From NCBI GenBank assembly GCA_035544015.1, contig DATKIP010000108.1, forward strand, positions 1 to 34,091: a stretch of DNA of 34,091 nt, written 5' to 3'. Shown here in pieces: positions 8,003-15,722 of this stretch; position 1 is the stretch's first letter; each line of letters starts with the position of its first letter. A model generated the notes under the pieces. The model worked only from the letters and a program-made list of their open reading frames with translations, was not told where the DNA came from and ran no database searches. Made by a program: the position numbers and the translations under genes. The DNA is from Candidatus Saccharimonadia bacterium. Its GTDB lineage: Bacteria; Patescibacteriota; Saccharimonadia; UBA4664.

Positions 8003-9535
8003 TTAGCCCTGCAGCCGCAGCCGCCGCAGCAAAAAATCCCGATCTAGCGAGGCCAAAAACCACCCTGCCTTCGGACCCGAATCCTTGCCCAGCAGCACCC
8101 GATACAGCGTCACGAAGGCCTGCCCCGGCTTGATCCCGGCCACCTCGGCCGCCGCATACACCGCATCGTGCATACCCTGGCCATTCAGATCGTCCTCTGC
8201 CTCAATCGTACCCGCCAGGTGCTGCAAAAATTTCCGCTGTTCGTCACCGAGCTCTACCGTCGGCAGCTCGGTCTGCACCGCAAACTTCACGCTCTCGGGA
8301 GCGTATTTAGCCAGCCAGGTTTTCACAAACCCCAGCTCCCGCTCGATCACCGACCATTGCTCGGCCACCGCGTACCCCGTGCGCTCCAAAATTTCGCGCA
8401 CCGTCGCCGCATCCTCGCGCGCCGCCTGGTACACCGCCACCAAATGGCTAAACGGCACCTGCGAGATTCCCGCCTCGCCCCCCGCCGCATGAGCATAGGC
8501 CATCGCGGTCGTCGGCGCCTCAGACTGCGCCTTGGAATAATCATCAATGAGGCTATACAGCCCCAAGCCCGAATCAAACGTGAGCGTCCGCGACGGCCGC
8601 GCCGAAATCACAAAATAACGCAAAATCTCCGGCGGCATCACATCGAGCGCATCCTGGGGCGTCAACACATTACCCACCGATTTGCTCATTTTCTTCGTGT
8701 CACCCAACGGATTAATAAACTCATAGGGCACCGGATACGGCGCCTCGCCGCCAAAAATCTTCTCTACCAGCACCGCCCCCGTATCATACGAACCACCCTT
8801 GGTGGCATGATCACGCCCAAACGGCTCCACATTCACCCCCCACTTCGCCCACCGCGCCGGCCAATCAAGCCGCCAGTCCAGCTTCACCCGGCCGCCGCCA
8901 ACCGCCACTGTACCCGTATTGCCTTCACGATCACGCCACGTCACCTCATGGGTGGCGCTGTTCCAACCCGCAAATTTGCGCGTCCGCAAGCTATTATCGT
9001 CGTCCAAAATTTGCACCGGCGCCCAGTGCTCATCAAGCTGGCGCCCACCAACATCGACCAAAATCTGCCGCACACTATCCATCTCATCGAGCGCCTTGAC
9101 GATCTCATGCGCAAACAAACCATGCGGGTAGGTATCGTGCCCGTACACTGTCTCGTCCGGCATCGCGCCGAGCGCCATCAACCCGTCGTGGAGCTGGCTC
9201 ACAAAATGCGCCGCGTAGCTCTCATGGCAATCAAACGGATCCGGCACCACCGCCACCGGCTGCCCCACGTACCGCTTCCATTCTTCCGGCACAAATTGCG
9301 GCACCTTGCGAAACGCGTCAAAATCATCCACGAAGTCCAAATGCCGCGCCTGACGACCCGCTCGCCGCAGCGCCCAGGTGATGGCATTGGCCGTCATCAC
9401 CTCACGCAACGTACCCACATGATACGTCCCCGACGGCGAGTGTCCGCTCGACACCACCAGCATGCCTTCGGGATGCGCCTGAGTCACCTTCTCGACCAGT
9501 TGGTCGAGCCAATCTTGAGCAGCAGCTTCCGGCAT
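8003..9535 (-). CDS. lysS: Lysyl-tRNA synthetase, class I
   Basis: 510 aa. This is the class I (archaeal-type) LysRS, not the class II form of E. coli. The HIGH-like motif is GHSPSGTYHVG (HVG at 39-41) and KMSKS is at residues 282-286 (KKMSKSVGN). These belong to a Rossmann-fold catalytic domain. The C-terminal helical domain ends in RDFLLRRLRLQG. The ATG overlaps the greA stop by one base (TAATG), so the two are coupled. Class I LysRS occurs in archaea, spirochaetes, some Alphaproteobacteria and Actinobacteria. I see no class II copy in this window. Confidence 0.95.
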   Translation of the reverse strand: MPEAAAQDWLDQLVEKVTQAHPEGMLVVSSGHSPSGTYHVGTLREVMTANAITWALRRAGRQARHLDFVDDFDAFRKVPQFVPEEWKRYVGQPVAVVPDPFDCHESYAAHFVSQLHDGLMALGAMPDETVYGHDTYPHGLFAHEIVKALDEMDSVRQILVDVGGRQLDEHWAPVQILDDDNSLRTRKFAGWNSATHEVTWRDREGNTGTVAVGGGRVKLDWRLDWPARWAKWGVNVEPFGRDHATKGGSYDTGAVLVEKIFGGEAPYPVPYEFINPLGDTKKMSKSVGNVLTPQDALDVMPPEILRYFVISARPSRTLTFDSGLGLYSLIDDYSKAQSEAPTTAMAYAHAAGGEAGISQVPFSHLVAVYQAAREDAATVREILERTGYAVAEQWSVIERELGFVKTWLAKYAPESVKFAVQTELPTVELGDEQRKFLQHLAGTIEAEDDLNGQGMHDAVYAAAEVAGIKPGQAFVTLYRVLLGKDSGPKAGWFLASLDRDFLLRRLRLQG

Positions 9536-10002
9536 TAGGAAATCTTCTTGATCCGGTACACAATCGTGCCCGAGGGAACCTCCACTGATACTTCGTCCCC
9601 CGATTTGCGGCCCAGCAGTGCCTTGCCGATCGGCGACTGATCCGAGATGTAACCCTTGTCGGGGTTGGCCTCAGTGGAGCCCACAATCACATACTCCTGC
9701 TCACCCTCTTCCAGCTCCACATGCACCTTCGAACCCAGCGACACCGAAGCGTTGCCTTTGTTGGCGATCACCACCGCGTGCTTCAAGATGTGCTCAATTT
9801 CGGCAATCCGACCCTCTACGAAACTCTGTTCGTCACGAGCCGCATCGTACATCGCGTTTTCGCTCAAATCGCCGTCAGCCTTGGCCTCTTTGAGTCGGTC
9901 CGCAATCTCGCCGCGCTTGGCCGTCGTCAGCTGCAGGAGCTCATCCTTGAGCGCCTGGAGACCTTGCGCGGTCAAATAAAATTCGTTTTTCGTTGCAGTC
10001 AT
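9535..10002 (-). CDS. greA: Transcription elongation factor GreA
   Basis: 155 aa, normal length. GreA enters the RNA polymerase secondary channel and stimulates cleavage of backtracked transcripts. Residues ~1-75 form the coiled coil, with the acidic tip in LKEAKADGDLSENAMYDAARDEQ (D and E that hold the second Mg2+). The C-terminal FKBP-like domain has YVIVGSTEANP and ISDQSPIGKALLG. The chosen ATG has GGAG 8 nt upstream. A GTG three codons earlier (10011) is less well placed. An intrinsic terminator stands about 40 nt upstream of the start, after mrdA. Confidence 0.96.
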   Translation of the reverse strand: MTATKNEFYLTAQGLQALKDELLQLTTAKRGEIADRLKEAKADGDLSENAMYDAARDEQSFVEGRIAEIEHILKHAVVIANKGNASVSLGSKVHVELEEGEQEYVIVGSTEANPDKGYISDQSPIGKALLGRKSGDEVSVEVPSGTIVYRIKKIS

Positions 10003-10043
10003 AATATCCACTCCTTCTCGTCGCTAGCAGCTCACAAAAAGTG

Positions 10044-10070
10044 AAAAAAATCCCCGGGGTCAGCCCCGAG
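10044..10070 (-). terminator. Intrinsic terminator between mrdA and greA
   Basis: On the minus strand CTCGGGG pairs with CCCCGGG across a CTGA loop and is followed by GA and seven T. It should end transcripts of mreB-mreC-mreD-mrdA. Only about 40 nt separate it from the greA ATG, without a clear promoter in that gap, so it may instead act inside a greA leader. Confidence 0.8.
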
Positions 10071-10190
10071 CTCCATGGTCTACTACGATAAGATTTAGTT
10101 CTTATGAGAATTCGTTTATTTTGTTACCCTATGTTCGCTCAAGCCCCGGCCATCGTCAAGTCCGAAGTCGGCCCACGGTGTGGATAACCG
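10071..10190 (-). other. Intergenic region after mrdA
   Basis: About 120 nt with no gene. On the minus strand TTGACG (10154-10159) followed after 17 nt by GAACAT could be a promoter reading toward greA through the terminator. The -10 match is poor. Confidence 0.3.
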
Positions 10191-12185
10191 CTAGTGTTTC
10201 GCTCCTGCTCCCTGGGTAAAGTACCATTGCAGCGTTTCACGCGTAGCCGGAACGGCGTATTCGGCTCCCTCTCCCGATTTTTCCAGCAGCACCACCGTCA
10301 CAATCTGGGGATCGTCATAGGGCGCAAACGCCTCAAACCACGAGTGCGGCGGCACGTTATTGGTCGGGTCTGTTTCGGCCGAACCCGTCTTGCCCGCCAC
10401 CGCCACTGGCACATCGCGGTCCATAAAACAGCAAGCCGTACCCTTGGTCACCGTCTGCCGCATCCCCTGCCGCACCAAATTTAAATTTTGCGCCGAAATG
10501 AAATCTTTGCGAATCACTTCGGGCTTCACCGTACTCACCGTCTTGCCCGCCCCATCCTTGATCTCACTCACAAAATGCGGCACGAGCAACGATCCCCCGT
10601 TCGCAATCGCCGCCACCGCCGACGCCATTTGCAACGGCGACGTCAAAATATCACCCTGGCCCACCGCGATGTTGTAGGTGTCACCCGTGTACCACGGCAG
10701 CCCCGAGAATTTTTTCTTCCAATCCGGCGTCGGCACGCGACCGGCCGTTTCCCCCGGAATATCCACCCCCGTCTGCGCTCCCAGCCCAAAGAGCTGGTAA
10801 TAATGCGTCAGCTTGTCGACTCCCAGATAATGAGTAAAATTGGTAAACCCACCCGCAATCGTATAAAAATAAATATCCGAAGACATCGCGATCGCCGAAA
10901 ACAAATTCATGACCCCCAGCCCCGTATGCTCCCAACCTTTATAGATGTAATGGATGGTTTTGTCATACGGGTTCACCACATCGAGCTGCCCCGTATCGTC
11001 CACCGTCGTGTTAGGCGTTATAATGCCCTCTTGCAACGCCGCCGAAGCCCCCAGCGGCTTAATAATCGAGCCTGATGCATAGGCTCCCGACACTACCTTG
11101 TTAAACAATGGTTGCGCCGGATCGTTTTTGAGCTTGTCATAATCAGCCACCGAAATACCGCGGCTAAAGAGATTATTGTCATAACTCGGCAGCGACACCG
11201 CCGCCAGCACCTCGCCCGTCTTGGGATTAATAGCCACCCCCGACGCCCGCTTCGCGCCCGCTAGCGTCATTTGCTTGCCGATCGCCTCCGCAAATTTGCG
11301 CTCCAGCGCCATGTCGACCGACAGCACCAAATTATTACCAGGCACCGCCTCACGACTAGCCAGCACCCGGATCGGGCGACCGAGCGCGTCTACTTCGGTG
11401 CGCTCACCGCCGTTCGTACCGCGCAGCTGACCCTCGTAGCGCTTCTCGAGCCCGAGCTTACCGATCAGGTCGGTGGGGCCATAGCCGGGATCTGCCACCA
11501 CCTCATCGCTATTTACCCGGCCGGTATAGCCCAAAAACACCGATAGCAGATTGTCGTCGCTATACTCGCGGATCGGGTTCACATCGAGCGCAAACCCCGG
11601 CAAGGTGGTTGAGGATTGCTCCACGAGCAAAGCCGCGTCGCGGGGCACGCCGCTGCTCACAAGCTCCGCCACCGGACTGCGCATACACGCCGGGTCGTGA
11701 TTCTTGCACACCGCCTCAGTCTTGGCCTGTACGTCGGCGGCACTCATGCCAATCATCGCGCCTATGCGTGCGTACTCCGCCTGGCGAGCCGCTGCGTCAT
11801 CCGGCAGCAGCTGCGGCACCACCGTCACATCGTAGCTGGCCTGATTGCGCGCCAGCACCACACCCGCCCGATCGTAGATCATGCCGCGCGGCGCCCGCGC
11901 CACCCGCTCACGAATCCGGTTGCCATTGGCCAGCGCCAGGTTAGCATTGCCGGCCAACACCTGGAGGCTAAACAGCCGCAAACCCAAGATCGCAATCGCC
12001 ACCAGCCCCACCAGTCCAAACACCATCAGCGGCCGTCGGCTGGTAGCCCCCTCGGGAGCTTCCATCTGCACATCGGCCGGCAAAATCGCCTCGCTCCACT
12101 CCTCGTGGCGCGAAATGTTGCGGCTCAGACGCAAACCTTCGCGTCCCGCTCCCCCCTCCAAAAAACCAAATATCGACTTGCGCAC
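10191..12185 (-). CDS. mrdA: Penicillin-binding protein 2 (elongasome transpeptidase)
   Basis: 664 aa, class B PBP. It cross-links peptidoglycan during elongation, anchored in the membrane by one helix (about residues 53-72, GLVGLVAIAILGLRLFSLQV). The PBP dimerisation domain begins with RAPRGMIYDRAGVVLA. Transpeptidase motifs are SIIK (373-376, active Ser373), SSD (435-437, the S-x-D form common in PBP2) and KTG (599-601). The start is GTG, directly after the mreD stop. Fourth and last gene of mreB-mreC-mreD-mrdA, the classic rod-shape cluster. The ~50-residue cytoplasmic N-terminus is longer than in E. coli PBP2. Confidence 0.94.
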   Translation of the reverse strand: MRKSIFGFLEGGAGREGLRLSRNISRHEEWSEAILPADVQMEAPEGATSRRPLMVFGLVGLVAIAILGLRLFSLQVLAGNANLALANGNRIRERVARAPRGMIYDRAGVVLARNQASYDVTVVPQLLPDDAAARQAEYARIGAMIGMSAADVQAKTEAVCKNHDPACMRSPVAELVSSGVPRDAALLVEQSSTTLPGFALDVNPIREYSDDNLLSVFLGYTGRVNSDEVVADPGYGPTDLIGKLGLEKRYEGQLRGTNGGERTEVDALGRPIRVLASREAVPGNNLVLSVDMALERKFAEAIGKQMTLAGAKRASGVAINPKTGEVLAAVSLPSYDNNLFSRGISVADYDKLKNDPAQPLFNKVVSGAYASGSIIKPLGASAALQEGIITPNTTVDDTGQLDVVNPYDKTIHYIYKGWEHTGLGVMNLFSAIAMSSDIYFYTIAGGFTNFTHYLGVDKLTHYYQLFGLGAQTGVDIPGETAGRVPTPDWKKKFSGLPWYTGDTYNIAVGQGDILTSPLQMASAVAAIANGGSLLVPHFVSEIKDGAGKTVSTVKPEVIRKDFISAQNLNLVRQGMRQTVTKGTACCFMDRDVPVAVAGKTGSAETDPTNNVPPHSWFEAFAPYDDPQIVTVVLLEKSGEGAEYAVPATRETLQWYFTQGAGAKH

Positions 12186-12686
12186 CTAGCCCCCCGACTC
12201 AGCCTGCCGCTCACCGCCCACCAGCATTCGCACCACCGGGCGCAGCAGTATCGTTAAGGTCAAGTTTATCACAAGCTCCACCACCAATCGGCCGCCCCAG
12301 GTCCCGAGCGACCAATGCCCCGTTCCCCGCGCCAAGCCGATCCAAATCACGAGCGCAATCAGTATCGTTCCCATACCCACCATCACCAGCGCTACCGGCA
12401 CCTGCTCCAGCTCAATACCTGCCCGATGCAACATGCCGCTCGCCAGCGCCACCAGCATAAATATTCCCGTCCATAAGCCAAAATTTGCCCCACTCGCTAA
12501 ATCCAGAATCACCCCGCCCAACACTGCCAACGCCAGCGCCTCGCTCGTCACTACCTGCAGCGCCACCAATGTCAGCCCCACCAGAGCCAGATTCGGCACC
12601 ACTCCGAGCGGCCGCAAAGCCGGCAAGATACTTAGCTGCAACACCACCGCCAGCCCCACCAAGCCAATCGCCCACAGCCGCCTCAT
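12186..12686 (-). CDS. mreD: Rod shape-determining membrane protein MreD
   Basis: 166 aa, very hydrophobic, with about five membrane segments (for example WAIGLVGLAVVLQLSILPAL, LALVGLTLVALQVV, FGLWTGIFMLVALASGML, VALVMVGMGTILIALVIWIGL, LVVELVINLTLTILLRPVVR). MreD is poorly conserved in sequence. Identity rests on size, topology and position between mreC and mrdA. The ATG overlaps the mreC stop (ATGA). It links MreC and the PBP2/RodA machinery. Confidence 0.85.
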   Translation of the reverse strand: MRRLWAIGLVGLAVVLQLSILPALRPLGVVPNLALVGLTLVALQVVTSEALALAVLGGVILDLASGANFGLWTGIFMLVALASGMLHRAGIELEQVPVALVMVGMGTILIALVIWIGLARGTGHWSLGTWGGRLVVELVINLTLTILLRPVVRMLVGGERQAESGG

Positions 12687-13480
12687 AGGCCAAGCACCAC
12701 GTACACAAAGCGCAAACCAGTCACCCGAAACTCCGTTTCCACCGCCGCCGACTGAAATACCACATTCGACCGCGTATTTATCGACTGCACCTTGCCAATC
12801 AAAATCCCTGGCGGAATTTGCCCGCCCAGCCCGGCGGTGGTCACGCTATCACCCGGCTTGATAGTATCCGTCTGGCCAATCTCGTCGAGCACCAAGCCGT
12901 TCCCCAGTTGACCACGCAAAATCCCCGTGGCGCTGGTATCCTGATCTTTGGCCGCCAGCTTAAATTCCGGATCGGTCACGAGCATGATCCGCGCAGTAGT
13001 GGCCTGCACATCCGCAATGGTCCCGATGAGCACCCCCTGCGAAGTCACCGCCATGCCCACCGCCACCCCCGCCTGCGCGCCCTTGTTGATCGTCACAAAC
13101 TGACGGTACGAATCAGGCGCAAACAGCACCACTTCGGCCGCCGCCTGACGAGGCGCGCCCGCCACCTCCAAGCCCAACTGCTTACGCAGCAGTTCGTTAT
13201 CACTCCGCGTCTCGGCGTCGTCCGCCAACCGCTTGCGCAAATCAGCGTTTTCGTGCTCCAGCCGCGTATTGTCGCGCGCCAGCGAGCTCACGCGCGACAG
13301 ATTGGCCACAGCCTCACTCGCCGTCGCACCCGCCGCGCTAAAGCCCCGCGCCACCGGCGCAATCGTGTGGTCAAACACCCATCGCAGCGGCCCAATCCGG
13401 TCGGTTACACCGCCAATCACGAGCAGCGCGCCCAACCCCGCCACGATAATTATTCGCCGGTTTGCCCTCGATCTGTTCAT
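12683..13480 (-). CDS. mreC: Rod shape-determining protein MreC
   Basis: 265 aa. One N-terminal membrane helix (residues ~9-25) is followed by a coiled coil (about 60-100, LARDNTRLEHENADLRKRLADDAETRSDNELLRKQLGL) and the beta-rich MreC periplasmic domain (VVLFAPDSYRQFVTINKGAQAGVAVGMAVTSQGVLIG; GDSVTTAGLGGQIPPGILIGKV). MreC connects the cytoplasmic MreB filaments with PBP2. The ATG overlaps the mreB stop by one base (TAATG). Confidence 0.94.
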   Translation of the reverse strand: MNRSRANRRIIIVAGLGALLVIGGVTDRIGPLRWVFDHTIAPVARGFSAAGATASEAVANLSRVSSLARDNTRLEHENADLRKRLADDAETRSDNELLRKQLGLEVAGAPRQAAAEVVLFAPDSYRQFVTINKGAQAGVAVGMAVTSQGVLIGTIADVQATTARIMLVTDPEFKLAAKDQDTSATGILRGQLGNGLVLDEIGQTDTIKPGDSVTTAGLGGQIPPGILIGKVQSINTRSNVVFQSAAVETEFRVTGLRFVYVVLGL

Positions 13481-14535
13481 TACGACCGCGGAATCTTACC
13501 GTATTGCGTCGGCACCAGCACTTCTTTGAGCGCATCGATGTCTTCGAGCACCAGGCCCGTCCCCCGCGCCACGGCGGTGAGCGGATCCTCCGCCACGTGC
13601 ACGGGCATCTTGGTCTCGCGCTGCAGCGTAGTATCGAGCCCCTTGAGCAACGCGCCGCCGCCGGCCAAAATAATTCCTCGGTCCATGATGTCGGCCACCA
13701 GCTCCGGCGGCGTCTCCTCGATCGTAATCTTCACCGCCTCCACAATCTCGCGCACGCTACGGCTCAGCGCCGCCCGCACCTGCTCGGGTGTCACCATGAT
13801 CTCTTTGGGTAGTCCCGTCACCAGATCACGCCCCCGCATCGGCATGGGCCCCAGCCCGTCCACCTCCCCCGCCGAGCCGATCGCAATCTTAATATTTTCG
13901 GCCGTGCGCTCACCAATCTGCAGGCTAAACTGCTCCCGGGCGTACTGAATAATATCGTCACTGAGTTCATCACCAGCAATTCTAAGACTTCGCGAAGCCA
14001 CAATTCCCCCTAATGAAATAATTGCCACCTCTGTCGTGCCCCCGCCGATGTCCACAATCATGCTCCCGGCCGCATCCTGAATCGGCAGCCGACTCCCAAT
14101 CGCCGCCGCCATCGGCTCCTCGATCAAAAACGTCTGCCGCGCCCCCGCATTCGTAGCCGCATCTTCCACCGCCCGCTTCTCCACCTCGGTCACCCCACTC
14201 GGAATCCCCACCACCACCCGCGGCCGCGGAAAAATCGCGTACGTTTCTTTATGCACCTTATTAATGAAATATTTGAGCATTTGCTCCGTCACCTCAAAGT
14301 CGCTCACCACCCCGTCCACCAACGGCCGCGTCGCCACAATGCTCGCCGGCGTCTTGCCCACCATTTTTTTGGCCTCATCGCCAATCGCCAGCACCTGCTT
14401 GGTCTTCACATTCACCGCCACCACGCTCGGCTCATTGATCACGATCCCCTTCCCGCGCACATACACGAGCGTATTGGCCGTGCCGAGATCGATACCGATA
14501 TCATGCGACAGCAAACCCAGGAGGCGATTAATCAT
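13480..14535 (-). CDS. mreB: Rod shape-determining actin homologue MreB
   Basis: 351 aa, normal length. An ATPase of the actin/Hsp70 fold that polymerises under the membrane and guides elongation. Visible are the phosphate-1 loop (GIDLGTANTLVYV, residues ~12-24), GDEAKKMVGKTP, the phosphate-2 segment (MIVDIGGGTTEVAIISLGG), and the adenosine-binding GIILAGGGALLKGLD near the C-terminus. I chose the ATG giving MINRLLGLLSHDIGID. Upstream codons in the same frame do not resemble the family. First gene of the cluster. A promoter lies 26 nt upstream. Confidence 0.97.
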   Translation of the reverse strand: MINRLLGLLSHDIGIDLGTANTLVYVRGKGIVINEPSVVAVNVKTKQVLAIGDEAKKMVGKTPASIVATRPLVDGVVSDFEVTEQMLKYFINKVHKETYAIFPRPRVVVGIPSGVTEVEKRAVEDAATNAGARQTFLIEEPMAAAIGSRLPIQDAAGSMIVDIGGGTTEVAIISLGGIVASRSLRIAGDELSDDIIQYAREQFSLQIGERTAENIKIAIGSAGEVDGLGPMPMRGRDLVTGLPKEIMVTPEQVRAALSRSVREIVEAVKITIEETPPELVADIMDRGIILAGGGALLKGLDTTLQRETKMPVHVAEDPLTAVARGTGLVLEDIDALKEVLVPTQYGKIPRS

Positions 14536-14560
14536 CGTTGGGGCACTTTCATCTCTTACC

Positions 14561-14589
14561 AGTCTACAGTTGCTATCTGACGCGGGCAA
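14561..14589 (-). promoter_or_regulatory. Promoter of mreB-mreC-mreD-mrdA
   Basis: On the minus strand TTGCCC (14584-14589), 17-nt spacer, TAGACT (14561-14566). It lies back to back with the promoter of the cold-shock-domain gene. Confidence 0.6.
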
Positions 14590-14641
14590 CCCGCGGACGC
14601 TAGCTTTGCCGGTCCATAAACAATCTTCCCGAGTCCCAATT

Positions 14642-14669
14642 TTGACAAAAATACAATTTATGCTATAAT
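14642..14669 (+). promoter_or_regulatory. Strong sigma-70-type promoter of the cold-shock-domain gene
   Basis: Perfect -35 TTGACA (14642-14647), 16-nt spacer, perfect -10 TATAAT (14664-14669) with an extended TG (TGCTATAAT). The expected start near 14676 leaves a ~195-nt 5' UTR. Confidence 0.85.
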
Positions 14670-14675
14670 ATCAAT

Positions 14676-14870
14676 CATCTATCGCACTACGAGAGGAGGG
14701 CTCGGCATGCTATGGATGTCCGGCACGGTTCGATTAGCCTAGGGCTCCGGCCCTAAAGCTTTACACCCGTGCATCATCAGAGTACGACATCGTCGTCTCT
14801 CTCGAGCGTACGGGTGACAACCCCGTACCAACGAGCGTCCCGATACGTGGAAGGGACGAAGGAGGCTTCG
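14676..14870 (+). promoter_or_regulatory. Long structured 5' UTR of the cold-shock-domain gene
   Basis: Several helices can be drawn. CACCCGT (14764-14770) pairs with ACGGGTG (14810-14816), enclosing ACGAC-atc-GTCGT. GTACGGG (14808-14814) pairs with CCCGTAC (14822-14828). The first and second exclude each other because both use 14810-14814. CGTCCC (14836-14841) pairs with GGGACG (14853-14858), ending right against the SD AAGGAGG (14859-14865). A small hairpin AGGGC-TCCG-GCCCT lies near 14742. Alternative pairings next to the SD suggest a conformational switch, such as a thermosensor like that of cspA mRNA. This is inference. Confidence 0.5.
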
Positions 14871-15539
14871 ATGAGCAACGACCGCACCACCGCGCAGTCC
14901 GACATCATGGAGGGCTACATCGACCACTACGACCCCGAGAAGAACTTCGGGTTCGCGTGCGTCGGCCGCCAGCGCGTCTTCTTCCACCTCAGCGCCCAGC
15001 GCGAGGTGGAGGGCACGCCGGAGGAGCCGATCTTCACCAACCGGCCCAGCACCGAACCACCCAGCTGGTACAAGCGCATGCGCGAACCCACGCGCATCAT
15101 CATGCGCCTCACCGAGAGCCCCAAGGGGCTCAAGGCGCAGGTCTGGGGCATCCGCCCCAAGCGCACCTGGCTGGAGAACCTCGTTCACTACCGCACCCTC
15201 ACCGGGTACGACGGTTTCGAGGTTGAGCTGCGGTATAGCCGCAATGGCTACCGCAGCCAGGCCCACCGCAAGGTGCTCGGCCGGCTCACCGCCGAGCCGG
15301 AGCTGGTGCTCCACGACGCGGAAAACGCGACGCTCACGATCCAGTTCGACCAATATCGGGATCATTACTCCGAGCCGGTCGAGCGCAGTGTACGCCACAG
15401 CTTCAAGCTGCGCCGGTACGACGCCCACCCCTACGGCGACGACCTGCCTCATGGGCGCTACGTGGTGGACGTGCCCGAAGGCGCCGGCGAGTGCGTGAGC
15501 ATCGTGTTCTCCCCGCACTGGATCGGTTCCACCCCCTGA
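14871..15539 (+). CDS. Protein with N-terminal cold-shock-like (OB-fold) domain and unknown C-terminal domain
   Basis: 222 aa. Residues ~14-60 (EGYIDHYDPEKNFGFACVGRQRVFFHLS) carry the cold-shock pattern: G-x-I, then a KGFGF-like NFGFA (RNP1) and VFFHLS (RNP2), the residues that stack on single-stranded nucleic acid. The rest (about 61-222) is beta-rich, ending in a DLPHGRYVVDVPEGAGE segment, and is not recognised. Start chosen for SD AAGGAGG 5 nt upstream. Monocistronic, with its own strong promoter, long leader and perfect terminator. Codons favour AAG, AAC and GAG almost exclusively, unlike the mixed use in mre or sec genes. It may bind RNA at low temperature or under stress. The exact role is unknown. 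Confidence 0.75.
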   Translation: MSNDRTTAQSDIMEGYIDHYDPEKNFGFACVGRQRVFFHLSAQREVEGTPEEPIFTNRPSTEPPSWYKRMREPTRIIMRLTESPKGLKAQVWGIRPKRTWLENLVHYRTLTGYDGFEVELRYSRNGYRSQAHRKVLGRLTAEPELVLHDAENATLTIQFDQYRDHYSEPVERSVRHSFKLRRYDAHPYGDDLPHGRYVVDVPEGAGECVSIVFSPHWIGSTP

Positions 15540-15564
15540 GGCGCTCACCACAGCGTCCCAGCCC

Positions 15565-15603
15565 ACGGCCGGCAGGCCCCTCTTCGGAGGGCCTGCCGGC
15601 CGT
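15565..15603 (+). terminator. Terminator after the cold-shock-domain gene
   Basis: A 17-bp stem (ACGGCCGGCAGGCC... with one bulged C) is closed by a TTCG tetraloop, followed by ATCGCGTTTT. A very stable hairpin with a short delayed T-run. Confidence 0.85.
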
Positions 15604-15668
15604 ATCGCGTTTTAGATCATCATCCCTCAAAAACGAAAACGCGGCCTGGAGTATAACTCCAAACCGCT

Positions 15669-15703
15669 CGGTGGGGCAGGCGGCATTCCTGCCCGCCCCA
15701 CCG
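15669..15703 (-). terminator. Terminator of the DAHP synthase gene
   Basis: On the minus strand CGGTGGGGC pairs with GCCCCACCG, with GGCAGG/CCTGC pairing inside. A second small hairpin (GGAGT-TAT-ACTCC) and T-rich sequence follow within 60 nt. It lies 20 nt after the stop codon. Confidence 0.7.
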
Positions 15704-15722
15704 TTGAAACCGTCTTGTCGAC

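Noticed and set aside
8168-9538. 456-codon open frame on the plus strand opposite lysS
   Set aside because: Low-complexity Arg/His-rich translation opposite a clear class I LysRS.
10031-10075. Possible 14-codon leader peptide before greA (minus strand, starting MELGADP)
   Set aside because: No codon run, and the ORF runs through the terminator itself, so it is more likely chance.
14698-14742. Short ORF MLWMSGTVRLA with an SD in the cold-shock gene leader (ATG at 14707)
   Set aside because: It has an SD-like GAGGAGGG but no meaningful codon run and no terminator behind it. Kept only as a possibility.
14739-15566. 275-codon open frame on the minus strand opposite the cold-shock-domain gene
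   Set aside because: The plus-strand gene has promoter, SD, terminator and a CSD motif. The minus-strand frame has none of these.
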